Origin: Clitoria ternatea
Lineage: Eukaryota > Streptophyta > Magnoliopsida > Fabales > Fabaceae
NCBI GenBank assembly: GCA_037962975.1
Contig: CM075673.1
Span: forward strand, 19,824,001 to 19,888,000
Reading direction: 5' to 3'
DNA: 64,000 bases
Position numbers and translations under genes: made by a program. The notes under the pieces were generated by a model that ran no database searches, was not told the DNA's origin, and saw only the letters and a list, made by a program, of their open reading frames with translations. Positions 22,733-35,900 of the stretch are shown one piece after another (position 1 is the first letter of the stretch; every line of letters starts with the position of its first letter).

Positions 22733-24366
22733 CGCCATTTTTAAGACGCAACATAAATTTTCCTAGACACAACTTTTTGTTAAACGACCATAAATCATTA
22801 ATTACTTCTCACAACAGTACTATTAGAAAAAAGCTAAATTTGTAGACAAACTATAAAGTATAATAATTTGAGGAGTTCTAAAATACAAAATGAAGCATAG
22901 AATAGTACTTTCTCTGTTACTTTCTATCTATCTCCATTTAAAAAAAATAATATTTTTTATTTATCTTTTTAGAATTTCAAGAACCTATTTATTAGTTTTT
23001 TCTTATTATATCATTAGTTAGAGAATAAGCAAACACTATTAATATTAATAAAAATTTAATTTAAGATAAGGATAAAATAGAAAAGTAAATATAAAAATAT
23101 TATAACCCAAAAATATTACTTAATTTTCTTAATTTATGTGTTTGAGATAAAAAGAAAAGAAATGGATAATTAGTAGTATTATTTACTAAGAAATGTTGAT
23201 TGTAAACAGATTGAATGATAGGGTATGTAACACTAACAGTCCTTTTTGTCTGTCTGTCCCGCAAACAATGTCCTCGAGAGCAGCTTGATTCCTTCTCTTT
23301 CTCTCTCTATTATTCTTTTCAAAAGTATTTCTATATATAATCATTATTATCGAGCACCCAAAATGGTCAAAATTACCGTAACCACGCTCACACTTCACTA
23401 TGCATCTCCTCGGTTAATAAATAACAATATTATACTGCCACCCTCCTAAAATTAAACAAAACTAACTAATCTTATATGTATTAAGAATAGTTATTTATAT
23501 TCATTTTATTAAATATGTTTTTTAAATATACTTAGTATTATTTATGACACAAAAATTAATTGCATTGAAAATATTAAAAGGAGGACATATTTAGTAATTT
23601 TTAATTATTTAATAATATTAAAAAAATATAATTTTTTTTAAAACCAAAAAAAATTTCATTAAAAATCATTTATATTTAAAATCGGGGTAGTATTAAATGA
23701 GCGGAAAATAATACTATTAAACTTGGGTTTATTAACTTAAGTTCTTTCCGCATTCTTTAAAGTTTAAACTACTAAAATTACAATTATTTCATTAAGAAAT
23801 AATACATTTATTATAAATTTGTATTTCTTGCACAATCATTGTACTTCTAAAAATAAAAAAGTTATCATTATTAGCTTAAACTTATATTAACAGTTAAGAT
23901 TAACAAAATCTTAAAAATATATAATTATTATACTCTAAATTTCATTTTATTTTTACCCATAAATAAAGAAAATAAAAAATACTATAATTTTCATTAACTG
24001 TACATCCAAAATGCAAATAGTAGTCATTCTCACCCTCATCACGTATCAGGTATAAACACCATTAAGAGGATTTATAATTGGTGTCTATACTATATAGTAC
24101 ATTTTCACAAAGATAACAGTAACCAAAAAGGATTATCCTCTGCTTCTGTTCACACTGAACCTGGTTCGTTATGATTGTAAAAAATTGTAATCATTCACTT
24201 TCCCTGCTTATTAATTCACCTAACCCCACACTAGCTAACCCTTCTGGAGAACCTACCATGCAACAGTAGTTTACAACTCCAGAGAATGAGTGAGTGAAAC
24301 TAGTGTGTGAGCAGCACAGAGCAACAAAAACAGTACTTCTAGTTTCCTCCTCAATCTTCATCAACC
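22733..24366. other. AT-rich spacer and pectate lyase upstream region
   Basis: No gene is recognised. Repeated AT-rich blocks at 21950-22170 and 22900-23170 resemble each other (both include TAATAAAAATTTAATTTAA and AGAATAAGCAAACACTA-like strings). Immediately upstream of the lyase ATG is a CA-rich leader; a weak TATA-like CTATACTATATAG lies near 24086. Confidence 0.5.
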
Positions 24367-26999
24367 ATGCTCAAAACAACCTGCATTTTGCTAATCTCAC
24401 TTCTAATTTCATTTTCACCTCTTGGAACTCCAATGCTCAACCTAACTCTCCCTGGCACACACCCAGACCCTGAAGCTGTAGCCCACGAAGTTCACAGGTA
24501 CATTTCTAGACACTATACTCAAACTAGTTCACTTTCCTAGCCAAATGGTAGATCTACACAAAAGGGTCATGTTACATTTCTTGTACTACTTTGTTTTTTT
24601 TATTGAAAAATGTTAATTGTTATTTTTTGTTAGAAGTGGGAGCAGAAAGATTCGAACTTATGATTCTTCCTTTACTATTCTCCACTTAACCAACCTTATA
24701 TGTCTGGTAGCTTGTTTTACTGACCCGTTTTCTTGTGTAGGAAGGTCAATGCTTCAATTGCAAGGAGGGAAATGCTAGCAATTTCACAGAAAGATGAGTC
24801 TTCATGTCTAACGGGTAACCCGGTTGATGATTGTTGGAAATGTGACCCAGATTGGCCCAACAATAGGCAGAGATTGGCTGATTGTGCCATTGGGTTTGGT
24901 CAGTATGCAAAAGGAGGGAAAGGTGGTGAATTTTACGTTGTCACTGATTCTTCAGATGATGATGCCGTTAATCCCAAACCTGGGACTCTGAGATATGCTG
25001 TGATACAGAATGAACCACTTTGGATAGTGTTCCCAAGTAACATGATGATTAAGCTGTCTCAGGAGCTGATTTTTAACAGCTACAAGACACTTGATGGGCG
25101 TGGAGCTGATGTACACATTGTGGGTGGAGGCTGCATTACTTTGCAGTATATAAGTAATGTTATCATACACAACATTCACATCCACCATTGTCATCCCTCA
25201 GGTAATCAGTTGTTTTCCTCAACATACTTTACAGCTTACACTGATTTTGGTTGAAACAATAAACTACATTGTGACTGGGGTTAAAGACAGATACATGGGA
25301 AAGGTTTTGCTACTGTTTTTTTGTTGTGGAAGAATTGAAAAAAAAAAAGTTGTGCTTGTTTTGTGGAGAGGTCTGATATCAAGTTGCAGAGTGTTTTAGA
25401 GATTTGATTCTTGTAGTTGTATCTTTGAAAATACTTTTAAAAAAGTAACTATTTTAAATAATCTAATCGGAATTCACTTTTTCTTTTTTTGTTTCCTTTC
25501 TTTAGTGGGAAACTAAATTCCAAGTTTGTACAAAGAAAAGTAATTCCTACAGCTATATTATTTATCCAAGAGCTTTTATAGAATACTATTGGATGGAGAG
25601 GTGAAATGAAAAAGAAAAATGGTAAAAATAAGATAAAAAAATATTTTGTTTGGATAGAAAAGAAATAAGAGAAAAAAATATTTTATTGTTTGATAAAAAA
25701 GATGGTGGATGGAAATAAATTAATTATATAAAAAATAAATTAAATTTTATATATAAAAAAGTTATTTAAAAAATTATAATTTTTAATAATATTTATTAAG
25801 TAAAAATCCCACTCCATTTCTTTCATAAAAGTGGAGAATTTAATTTCCAAAAAATCTCCCTTTCTCTCTCTATTTCTTCCTATTTTCCCTTTTATATATA
25901 TTAAAGAAAGACTTTCTGTTTTTTTAATCTAATTTCTCTGCCCTTCTTTCCATCAATAGGGTAAAAATTAGTGATTTTCTTTTACATGTATCTAGTAGTT
26001 AAACTTGGAACTTTAAAAAGACTTAAATCATCATCAATTTTTATTTTTCTTTTAAATTTTAATGAGTAATGTAAACATTTCCATTTTTATATGAAATTAT
26101 TTGTTTTCCATATTTATCTGTCAGATTATTTTATCTTATCTTCTGGAATGTATCACAAATGCATGTGTTTATTTGTAACGATGGATGGTGCAGGTAACAC
26201 AAATGTGCGTTCAAGTCCAGAGCACTACGGGTTCCGAACAGAATCAGACGGTGACGGAATATCCATATTCGGATCAAAGGACATATGGATAGACCACTGC
26301 ACACTATCACGGTGCAAAGACGGGCTAATAGACGCCGTGATGGGGTCAACAGGAATAACAATAACGAACAACTACTTCTCACACCACAACGAGGTAATGC
26401 TATTAGGACACAGCGATGATTACCTGCCGGATTCCGGAATGCAAGTGACGATCGCGTTCAACCACTTCGGGGAGAAACTCGTCCAGAGGATGCCACGTTG
26501 CCGGAGAGGTTACATCCACGTCGTCAACAACGACTTCACGCAGTGGGAGATGTACGCAATCGGGGGAAGCGGCGAACCCACCATTAACAGCCAGGGCAAC
26601 CGCTACACCGCGCCGACTAACCCTTTCGCCAAAGAGGTTACAAAGAGGGTCGAGACCGAGCAGTCCAAGTGGAAGGGCTGGAACTGGCGCTCCGAGGGTG
26701 ACATCATGGTCAACGGTGCTTTCTTCGTCGCTTCCGGCGAAGGTCTTGAGGTTAAGTACGAGAAGGCTTTCAGTGTCGAACCTAAGTCCGCTGATCGCAT
26801 TGCTCTTCTCACCATGTCTGCTGGTGTTCTCGGTGTTGCTAGGGACAATAACTTGGGAATGTGGTCTAGAGGACCTGGTGCTCCTGATGATGTGCCGGAC
26901 TCCGGATTCCTATACACCGACGACATGTCGTCTGCTGAGACAAACCTTGTGTCGTTTATCTTCTTCTCTTGTACCATTCCCTTGACGATTATTCTATGA
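24367..26999 (+). CDS. Pectate lyase-like protein (PL1), 3 exons, 465 aa
   Basis: Predicted to cleave de-esterified homogalacturonan by beta-elimination in the cell wall. Exons: 24367-24497, 24741-25201 and 26194-26999, with GT-AG introns of 243 and 992 bp and a continuous frame. Residues 1-22 look like a signal peptide. The parallel beta-helix PL1 domain spans about 80-410. Calcium-site motifs WIDHC (D231) and DGLID (D240, D244) are present. The catalytic/substrate arginine motif QRMPRCRRG (R296, R299, R301) is intact, as are HHNEVMLLGHSD and AIGGS..PTINSQGN. The last 16 residues are hydrophobic after a Ser/Ala/Thr/Asn stretch, suggesting a possible GPI anchor signal; that is inference. Exon 3 is notably GC-rich compared with exons 1 and 2. 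It is tail to tail with the minus-strand gene ending at 27375. Confidence 0.94.
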
Positions 27000-27374
27000 C
27001 CATTCGGTCATCCTGCGTCTTCTCTTCATTGGAATGAAAATTTGTGTCAGTGTCAGGCACCATTAAGACTGTATATATCCTTCTTCTTCTTCACACTCTC
27101 TCTCTAGATTTGCTCAAATTTTAGCCGATTCCATCACCAGTTATATCAAATTAAATTAATGGTGGTTTAGCATTGCATGGGAAGGAAAAATTGGATATTC
27201 AAATATACTAGTTTCTTATTAGCGTAAAATGAGTCCAAAATGAGTGCAGAGAACAAACAAAACTCTTCAGATATTAGATGTACAAAATGAGCTAAATGTT
27301 TTAATCTCTCGGCTTAGCTTATCTAGGTTCTTCTCCTTTGAAAATTCAAATTGCGCTTCATATTGGCCATACCA
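27000..27374. other. Convergent 3' intergenic region
   Basis: This is 375 bp between the stop codons of two convergent genes, presumably mostly 3' UTRs. A CT-rich tract lies at 27085-27110. Confidence 0.6.
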
Positions 27375-29543
27375 TCAACGCTCTATGAATGATTTGTTCA
27401 TAAGTTCAACAGCATCATCCATAAACTGCATGCAGAAAAAATTTGTACATTAGTCGATACACTCATCATATATTTATAGCATACAAGTCCAGACACTCAT
27501 CACATATTTTGCAAGGTTTCTCTTCCTTTAACGATAATAAATCTGTAATACAAACAACTAGGCAAGACAAATAAAATCAGAACAGAAGTAACTGCTAAAG
27601 TCACTCAATATGTCTTTCATTCAATTGGTTCACTGGAAGCAGTAGGAAAAGCAATGCACTTAAACCAATTCTGGGTTGTACATAGGGTTTACGAGCAAAG
27701 CATCTGCCAGTGTCTCTACAACAATTCTGGATAGACATTTGATAATAATTGTTTAAGTATCCATGTTATCCTTATATAACACCATTAACATGCTAAATGC
27801 ATTTAGTCATCATAGAAATTAGTCTAGGAAGCAACACTCTTTTTCAGCCTAGGAATTAGGAAATAGTGAACACTTAGTCTGTCTGCAAATGGATGTTCTG
27901 CATAAGAAAGCAATTTCACTCAAGCTATTCTATCCTGATCCTCTTTCTATTTCTCTTCCTCTCACCCTAAATCCAACAATGATTAATGGAGTTGGTATCA
28001 CATGGTGCAATATAAACCACTATCATCTCGATTATCAGAAGTGCAAAGGCACATATATTTGGCTAGTAGCAACATTGTTTTCTTCCTGATTATCTTTGCA
28101 AATTGAAGCATGGAATATATTGGATTGGATTTTATTCAGTTGATAAATATGCAAATGCCAATTATTGTCCTTGCATGCATGAATTGAAAAATATAAAAAA
28201 ACCTTCACCTTTCCAAGCAGCTTAAGTTCTCGTCCAACTGGTTCCAAAAATTTCAGGTCAACATTGATTGGCCAAACCTGTCCAAGAAAGAAGAAATGAA
28301 AACAGCTAAGTTGCATATCTTTGCCAAAAATACACTCTATCTCAAGATCATCACCTAAAAAGAGAGAACATAAATATTAAATAAGATGTGCAAACATAAA
28401 CTAAAAGCCGGAAAACATGGAGAAGGAAAGCTCAGAATTAATGAACATGGCCCATTTTTAAATTGCAAAACAGGACAAGCCTCCTTGTCTCACGCTCTTT
28501 TGGCATGCAAGAGCCAAAAAACCAAGTTAAATCATAAATTCTTAGTGAAGTAATTATTTTAAAGAGAATTTTTTTGATAAATGCACAATGCATAAGGGTT
28601 AGTGGCAAGAAGTGAATTCACATGCACAATCTAAAGACACAACCACTTAAAATGAGATTGTTTAATTCAATCCAAGCTAACAGGGTCTAGTAAGTCATAT
28701 TTGGAATGAAAAAGTGCAGCAAATCGTATATTGGCTTGCACACACCAAGACTAGGGTAATACTCCATATCACTTTGTACTTTTCACCAAAATGTGGAAGA
28801 GAAGCATTCCGGTTTCAGACAAATTTGAAAAAAAAGTATACTTTTCCAAGTTATCCTATTATTCATGCTACTATTGAAGACCGGAATTCAAAATTGAGAG
28901 TAACAACTAGGTTTATGTTTTCTCAATGGTTCAGTGCTAGGAATCACAAAAGTTTTCCATGAATCAGTCAGAACTTCCATGTTCCTTAGGCATCCTCCAA
29001 ACAACAAAACCACAAAACCTAAACAATCATCAACAAGGCCAAAATCTCGCTCCTAGTTACTACAACAGAGAGTGATCAAACATTAAAGAAAGTTTGAATG
29101 TCAAACGAGCCCAAAAATGACTTAATTGTACAGAATCAATAAGTAAATATAATCTGCTTTTTTCTAGTTAATAATAAAAATGAAAAGGGGGGGGGAAAGA
29201 ACCTGGAGGCCAAGTAGTTTGAGGGGCATTGTCTGGCCAGGTACGATGCATTCAGGGCCAGCTGATTCCAATATTGCCTCATCACCCAATCCACTCCCTA
29301 TAGGGTCCGAATGCTGAAAATAACCCAAATAATAATAATAACAATAAACGTTAGTTGAATTGAATGCAACCATAAAATAGAGAGAGGGAGAGAGAAAGAG
29401 ACCCTCATGACGGAGATGGCATAATCGGAAAAGGGTGTGTGGGAAATGCGAAGAAGTGGTGAATGGTGGATTTTGGGGATAGGCTTAACGGAAGAAGATG
29501 ATGCTCTCCATGGTACGTCCTTTTCAAAGCCCTTCTTCGACAT
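27375..29543 (-). CDS. Small conserved-looking protein of unknown function, 4 exons, 123 aa
   Basis: I do not recognise the family. Exons on the minus strand: 29543-29403, 29313-29203, 28277-28209 and 27425-27375. Each junction is GT-AG and all exons are phase 0, giving one uninterrupted frame from ATG to TGA. The predicted protein has a basic, Ser-rich N-terminus (about 1-30), a Gly/Pro-rich middle (PIGSGLGDE, VPGQTMPLKLLGLQVWPI) and a C-terminal segment likely helical (FMDDAVELMNKSFIER). No signal peptide or membrane segment is seen. Support rests on splice-site quality, phase and composition; homologue and transcript evidence are not available here. Introns are 89, 925 and 783 bp. Confidence 0.7.
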
Positions 29544-30971
29544 TTTCTACTCTATTTTTTCCTATTTTCTTCTGCTGCTGCACCACCACTCTTCTTCATA
29601 CATATGTGATAGATGATGATGATGAAGCTAAAGCTAATGAAGTGAAGCTCCTATACACACAAATATTAAATATTGGATTTTTGTCCTTTTTCATTTTATC
29701 TTATGGGGGAAAAATCTTGGGCCAGCCCAATAAACGCCTCGTCGTTTCGTTAATCACAAACAATTGCCTTAATATGACCAAAAAAAAAAACAATTGCCTT
29801 AATAATAATAAAGAATTACCTTAATTTATTATCAACTATAAAATATGTTTACATTTTTTTAGTATTTTTTTTTGTCAATTTAGCTATTTATGTTTTATTT
29901 TAATTTTAAGTTACTAACTCTCTACTAATACTTTTATATTATAATTAAAATCCCAAAATGATCTCGCATTAATACAATTAAAATAATCAAAATAAATGAG
30001 AAAAAGGGAAAACTCAAGGATTAAACTGAAATTCAAATGAATTTAAATAACTAAAAATAACTTCTTTTTTTTTATTTCCTAGCCGAAAACTGAAAATTAA
30101 CCCTTTGAGATGCAGATATTAATGACGTGAATTTTACCTTTTATAACAAAGTTTTTCATACACACGGCATGATTTAAACTCTTAACAATATATTTAAAAG
30201 ACTGAATTATCTATCTACTATATCAAACCTAGTAAAATAACTGTTTTTTGTTACATGTGAAATCATAAAACATGGTAAAATAATTAGATTTACTAGTTAA
30301 CTGAAGAACAAATTTAAAAGTAAAAAAATATATGTACGGAATTAACTTGATAATAAGATAACATAAAAGACCGAATTGATATAAAAGAAAATATATAAAC
30401 ATTTAAGCATATATTTTATTCTTTATTATTCATGTAAAGATATGATAATATCCAAAAAGATCATAACAATGTTTTTTTTTAAAATATGATATGACCATTA
30501 ATTTTCTAAAGATATGACTGCTTCAACTGCTGCGTTGGAAAGAATGGATTTTGAGAGAATAAACAATTTCACTTTTCGGATAAAATTAATTTAAAGCATA
30601 AGCTCAAGAACAGAATAAGGCAATAATATTACTTGTACCGCAAATGCAAAAGGCACTAGAGAATGTTTCCAGAACGCAAAAAACAAAATTCCATATTACT
30701 CTCTGTAAGTGGAAGAAAAAAAATACAAGAAAGTATTTTCACAAAACATTCTTAATCTGCAGACATTGCTAACAACGTCCAAATACAATTTTAAGTTACA
30801 TTAATCACTGCTTTCTTCAACTTGTTGATTATCCAACTGAGAAAATAGAGAGGAAAAAGAAATTAAGCAGGAAAGAAAGAAACCAATAAATAATGGCACC
30901 AAAATGGCGAGGAGGAGCATATATAATCCTTCACCTATCCAATTCACACTCCCAGTTAAGTAACAATTTGG
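29544..30971. other. Spacer between small gene and PP2A gene
   Basis: It includes the 5' flank of the small gene, AT-rich sequence and the 3' UTR region of the PP2A gene. The short motif AACAATTGCCTTAATA is duplicated near 29758 and 29790. Confidence 0.5.
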
Positions 30972-31906
30972 CTAAGCCGTGACCATATCCACTCCATTCT
31001 GTGCAGCCACTTCTGCCAGCTTCTTCCAATTCAATTCCCGCTGCTCTTCTACTTCTTTTGCTTTAGCCTCTCTCTCTGCATACTGCCTTTGACACTCTTC
31101 AAACAATTCAGCATCCATTTCTATGAACATTTTCCGAACGTTCACTGTCAGCCCATTAACAGCCTGGTTCCAATGACTCTGGATATTCTTCTCCAATGCT
31201 TCAAATATTACGGGTAATACTACAGTCCTGTTTTGGGCAATTAAGCTCACTATGTGTTCATTATTCCACAAAAAGAGGGCTCGTTCTGCAACCTGCATTG
31301 CAAAGCATGCCTCTAAGCATAGACTTCAGAAGAATGATTTAAAACTAATAACAGCAGATCAAAAACTACAATACAATAACTTTCAAATAAAAGACAGTTC
31401 CAAATTATCCAGATTCTCACTTCAGTATTTTGATTAGGACTTGAAAGACAACATTTGAATCACAGATTAGTTCATAAAATAGTAAATAAATACTAAAAAC
31501 CAGTAGAGAATCCTGGATTCTGTAATGACTAAAGGCCATAAATTACAGCAGGACATAAGAAAAAATACACCTTAAAGAATCATTTGAAACTTAAGAAGAG
31601 AAATCCACATAGCAACGTGCCAATGTGTGCTACTTTCATTTCCATAAGCACTAGATCAAGAGTCAAGAGACTCAACACCTTAACCTTCAAGTTTTCCTCA
31701 ACTGATTAGCTTAAGCACAAATAACCATTAATGAACAAGGCCACATTTGGTAAGGCTGAAAATATGAAGGGATTGAGTAACACTCCAATTTGGAATCTTG
31801 AGACTGGAGAACTAGTCCGTTCCTCCCACCTAACTTTAGCGTACGAGACTATGAAGAAGCTTATAATAATAAACACCTCATAGTTTTCTGCTAACTTTTT
31901 GGTAAC

Positions 31907-31958
<52 letters not shown>

Positions 31959-32844
31959 TTGAATAGGTCAAAATCATAGCAGTCAAATTGCGGCGTAGCG
32001 GCCGCTATAGCGCCGTGGTACCCTCCCGCGATCGGCCATGAATCCCAGTCCAAGATGAAGTAGTGGCGCGATGTCCGCGATCCCAGCATCGCGAATCGCG
32101 GTGAATCGCGGTGGTTTGTGGCCGCGATATGCTGGAGAAGCAAAACTGTATCGTTTTGCGAAATTTTTAAGGGCAAAGATGTCCTTTTTCCCTTTCCCCC
32201 TTTTAATTTAGGTCTCTTCTTCCTCCCGTTTGTGCATCTCTCTCTCCCTGCCTCTGTTTTACGCTTCGCTGTTCTCTCTCATGCGCACCCACTCATTTCT
32301 TCTCTGGCAGTTCCTGTCGTCTTCTCCGGCAGCCTCCATCGTCTTCTCCGACAGACCCTTTCTTCTCCAGCGAGGTCTGTTTCGTCTTCTGCAATGAAGC
32401 TTCTATTTAAGCTTCAGTTTCTTCTGTTTAAGCTTCTCTTTCATGCGCACCCACTTATTTCTTCTCCGGCAGTCCCTGTCGTCTTCTCCAGCAGCCTCCA
32501 TCGTCTTCTTCGGCAGAACCTTTCTTCTCCGGCGAGGTCTGTTTCGTCTTCTGCAGTGAAGCTTCTGTTTAAGCTTCAGTTTCTTCTTCTTCAGTTAAGC
32601 TTCTGTTTCTTCTTCTCCGGCGAAGCTTTTGTTTCTTCTCCTCCGGTGAAGCTTCTGTTTTTAATTTCTGGTTTTCCAGCAGCACTGCAACAGCATTCAG
32701 CATTCTGTTTCTTGTTTTTTGATCCCTTATGTTATGTATGACATTTGAGTTCTAGTTTTTTATTATGTTTTTGACTTTTGATTGTCAATTATGCATTTAA
32801 AGTGGTTTCAATTATTATTCTGTGTTTTTCTTATGTTTTTCTAC

Positions 32845-32904
<60 letters not shown>

Positions 32905-35900
32905 ATTTGTTTATGTTTTATCCCCGCGATAGTAGCAAATAGCGTCCGCAATCCGCTCCGCGACACCGCGATCCCAGTTTTGGGGTCGGCCGCGATGCTC
33001 CGCGATTTGGGATTGACTACTATGGTCAAAATTAGCAATCAATTTTTTAGTTTTGTCAGCAAAGGGAAGTCGAACCCACAACTTTTTCCCTCCTTCACGA
33101 ATCCTTTACGGCTTTACCACTAAACCACCTTATCGCTCTTGGAAACTTTTATTATTGCCATGTTGCAGTACCACTATGGCATGAAAGGCATATCCAAAGA
33201 AACTCTACTCAATTAAATTCTTTCTCCCCAAGCATTATGCGAAATATACCAATCTAATAAGAGTAACAATTCAATGAAAAATAAATTCCACATGATCCAT
33301 GCAACAAAATATTCAAAATCTACATGGGATTTTGACTCAGAAATCAGAATATTCTTCAGCTACGTATACATGTAGCTTATTTCCATTTCCTCACATTTCC
33401 AAACAGGTCTGACTGGCTTGTGAGCATGTAGAGACTGGTGAAGATTAATTAGTCCATGTTTTACTACTTCTATTCAGGATTTTACATTTTGAGAGCTTAT
33501 CTATTTAGTTATCTTCTTTTAACATCAGTTGATACAATTGAATTATAATTACAAAAATGACACATTGTTTTCATTCAATTTCCTGTTTTTATCATTTTGT
33601 TAAGGAAAATATGAAAATTCAAAATAGATAAATACACACACTCTCTCTCCCTATCTTAGGCACTAACTGATTTAAGAAAATAATATTACTTTCCTTGTTT
33701 CTTATAAACACCTAGGAAAACATGAAAAGAAGTAAAAACAATGTTATTTTTTTTATAATTTAAAGTGAAAACAACAAAACATTTTCTCAAAATAGGCCCT
33801 TAGGTTTCTCAATTCATTTAATTGGCAAAAATATTTCTTATTTTATCAACTAAGAATAACGTAATGTCACAACTCAAAAATCAATGTTCAGATACGGGGC
33901 AAACTCAAATTGCACAAGCCTTAACATTACCATTTGCATCAATAAAAAAATATTATAGACAAACCTATTGAATCTAGCAATTTTTCCAAGAGATAAAATT
34001 CTACATCAATAGTTTTTCAACTGCTGCGAGACAGAATGCAAAGCAATAAAGGTACTTATCTACACATGAAAACATATAAACCGACACTGCACTGTAATAA
34101 TCTCAGTGAAAAAGAATAAATCAATATACAATGTAAGAATTGTGATTAAAAAAACACTTCCAAGAGACAATAGGTTCAAATTTCAATATAACGTGAGTAG
34201 AATGAAAACACAATTTAATAATTTAATACAACTAGTCGTACCTTGTTGAGAAAAGGGTAAGTTAAGGAAAAGATGAGGTGAAAGGGTAAATTGTACTTTG
34301 CACCCTGATTTATTAGCTCAAATGAAATGACCTCCCGATTTAAGAAAATTGCAATGGGTCGCTGACAATCCAAATCAAATGTTACGCCTGATTTGGGAGT
34401 CACATACCAGTCACATGATTAACGGGCTTAAAATAAATTATCTAAGAAGTCAATTCAGGTTAGCACATCTTTTTACTAAAATTTGTTCCTAAAGAATTTT
34501 AAGTTTCATCATTTTGATTCAAGTTTTAGAAGTTTATTTGCTTCCCAAAGGAAGTTATAGTAGTAGTTCAGACTCAACAATTATCAAATGGGTTTGAGGT
34601 TTCAGTGAAACCCCTCATTAATTCTCTGATACATTTCTTTGGCTTAAATTTTCTGCAAATTAGGTGATATGTTTCTTGCTGAGATGAAGACCTTCAGTAG
34701 CCACAAATGAGATAGTTGCCAGAGGTTAAACTTGGATGGAGCAACAGGCATAAATGAGATATAAATAACTAGTTTGCTGAATTTTTCATGTTGATATAAA
34801 ATTCATGATAATTTAATGTGTTGAAATGTTGATCAATTAGACCGAAAAAGGTAATTCCACCTTCTATTGACTAGGCAACAATGATTAAGAGACAACATTA
34901 AAACTGACATCAACAAATTTCTACAGCTAACAATAATGGCAAGTGATCAAGGATTGCCTAATTAGTATTACTCAGATTAAGTGATCCAGTAAAAGATATA
35001 ATTAATTACAGACCATAACCAACTCTTAAATTAACTTTGTTCACCCCTGTAAAGATGCTCAAAGAAAAAGAGATATCACAAAGGACAAAGAGGAAACCAA
35101 GTGCTCATAAGTTGACCAACAATAAAAACAAACTGAGTGAAACGAAAGCATATTAGCTTTCATGATTCAAAAGTTTCAATGCATATATCATTATATTTTG
35201 ATATATTAAAAGCTAGGCTACATCATATATCAGAGTTTCTAAAGCTAAAAGGTATATAGTCTACTAGTTTGTGTCATCATTCAAGGGCCAGACTTTCTAG
35301 ACAGATATTTTATGGGCAACTTTGTAGAGAAGATGTTAGGTGATGCTAGCGAGCTAATGAGTACAGATTATGACCTGTTGATTTGAAATGTTCCCCATTT
35401 CTTGTTCCTTGCGGAAGGAATAGAGGTTATAAAAGACAATGCATTGGGATCGCTTATGATGATGTCCGAAAAAACAATTTAACAAAGAGTTTCATTTTTC
35501 CTAACCATTTTTCATATGAATTGTATGTGACTCAATTTCATCAAAGTTAACCCCTGATATGGATGTTAGTTGGCACACTATAAATGATCATGTTAAGTTA
35601 TAGAGGAATGCATTCAATTTCATAGATCATAGCGGAGAATGCGTGTGACCTAATAAATTGAAAGGCAAACGGATACATGATACATAGTCAACCCTCCCTA
35701 AAAATAACGAGTTCTGTTCTGCTGAAATCAACATTCAGTTTCACTTCCAGCTTCACTGCCATTTTTACAGTATCATAATGCACCTTCCCAGGAAAAAATA
35801 ATAATGACAATAGTGGTAATATTAAGAAGGAAACAAATCTACAGATTTTAATTGAAATTTTACTACAGTTGTAACATAAGCCATTAACCACAATCACTTT

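Larger units (their letters stand above)
31904..33156 (-). mobile_element. tRNA-derived SINE with 13-bp TSD, split by hAT
   Basis: Perfect 13-bp flanking repeats AACTTTTATTATT lie at 31904-31916 and 33144-33156. On the minus strand the head at the right has box A TGGTTTAGTGG (33127-33117) and box B GGGTTCGACTTCCC (33077-33064). The tail at the left is (AAT)n (31958-31910). With the hAT element and one of its target-site copies removed, the SINE is about 170 bp, a normal plant SINE size. It sits in the same orientation as the PP2A gene. Confidence 0.8.

Noticed and set aside
26603..26977. Minus-strand frame opposite pectate lyase exon 3
   Set aside because: Shadow caused by the GC-rich third positions of the real exon.
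32118..32741. 207-codon frame in the hAT element
   Set aside because: Low-complexity Ser/Leu/Phe composition from tandem CT-rich units; no homology to any transposase domain I know.
34255..34400. MITE-like stretch (GGGTAAATTGTACTTTGCACC) in the PP2A intron
   Set aside because: Only one end resembles a terminus; no partner or target duplication found.
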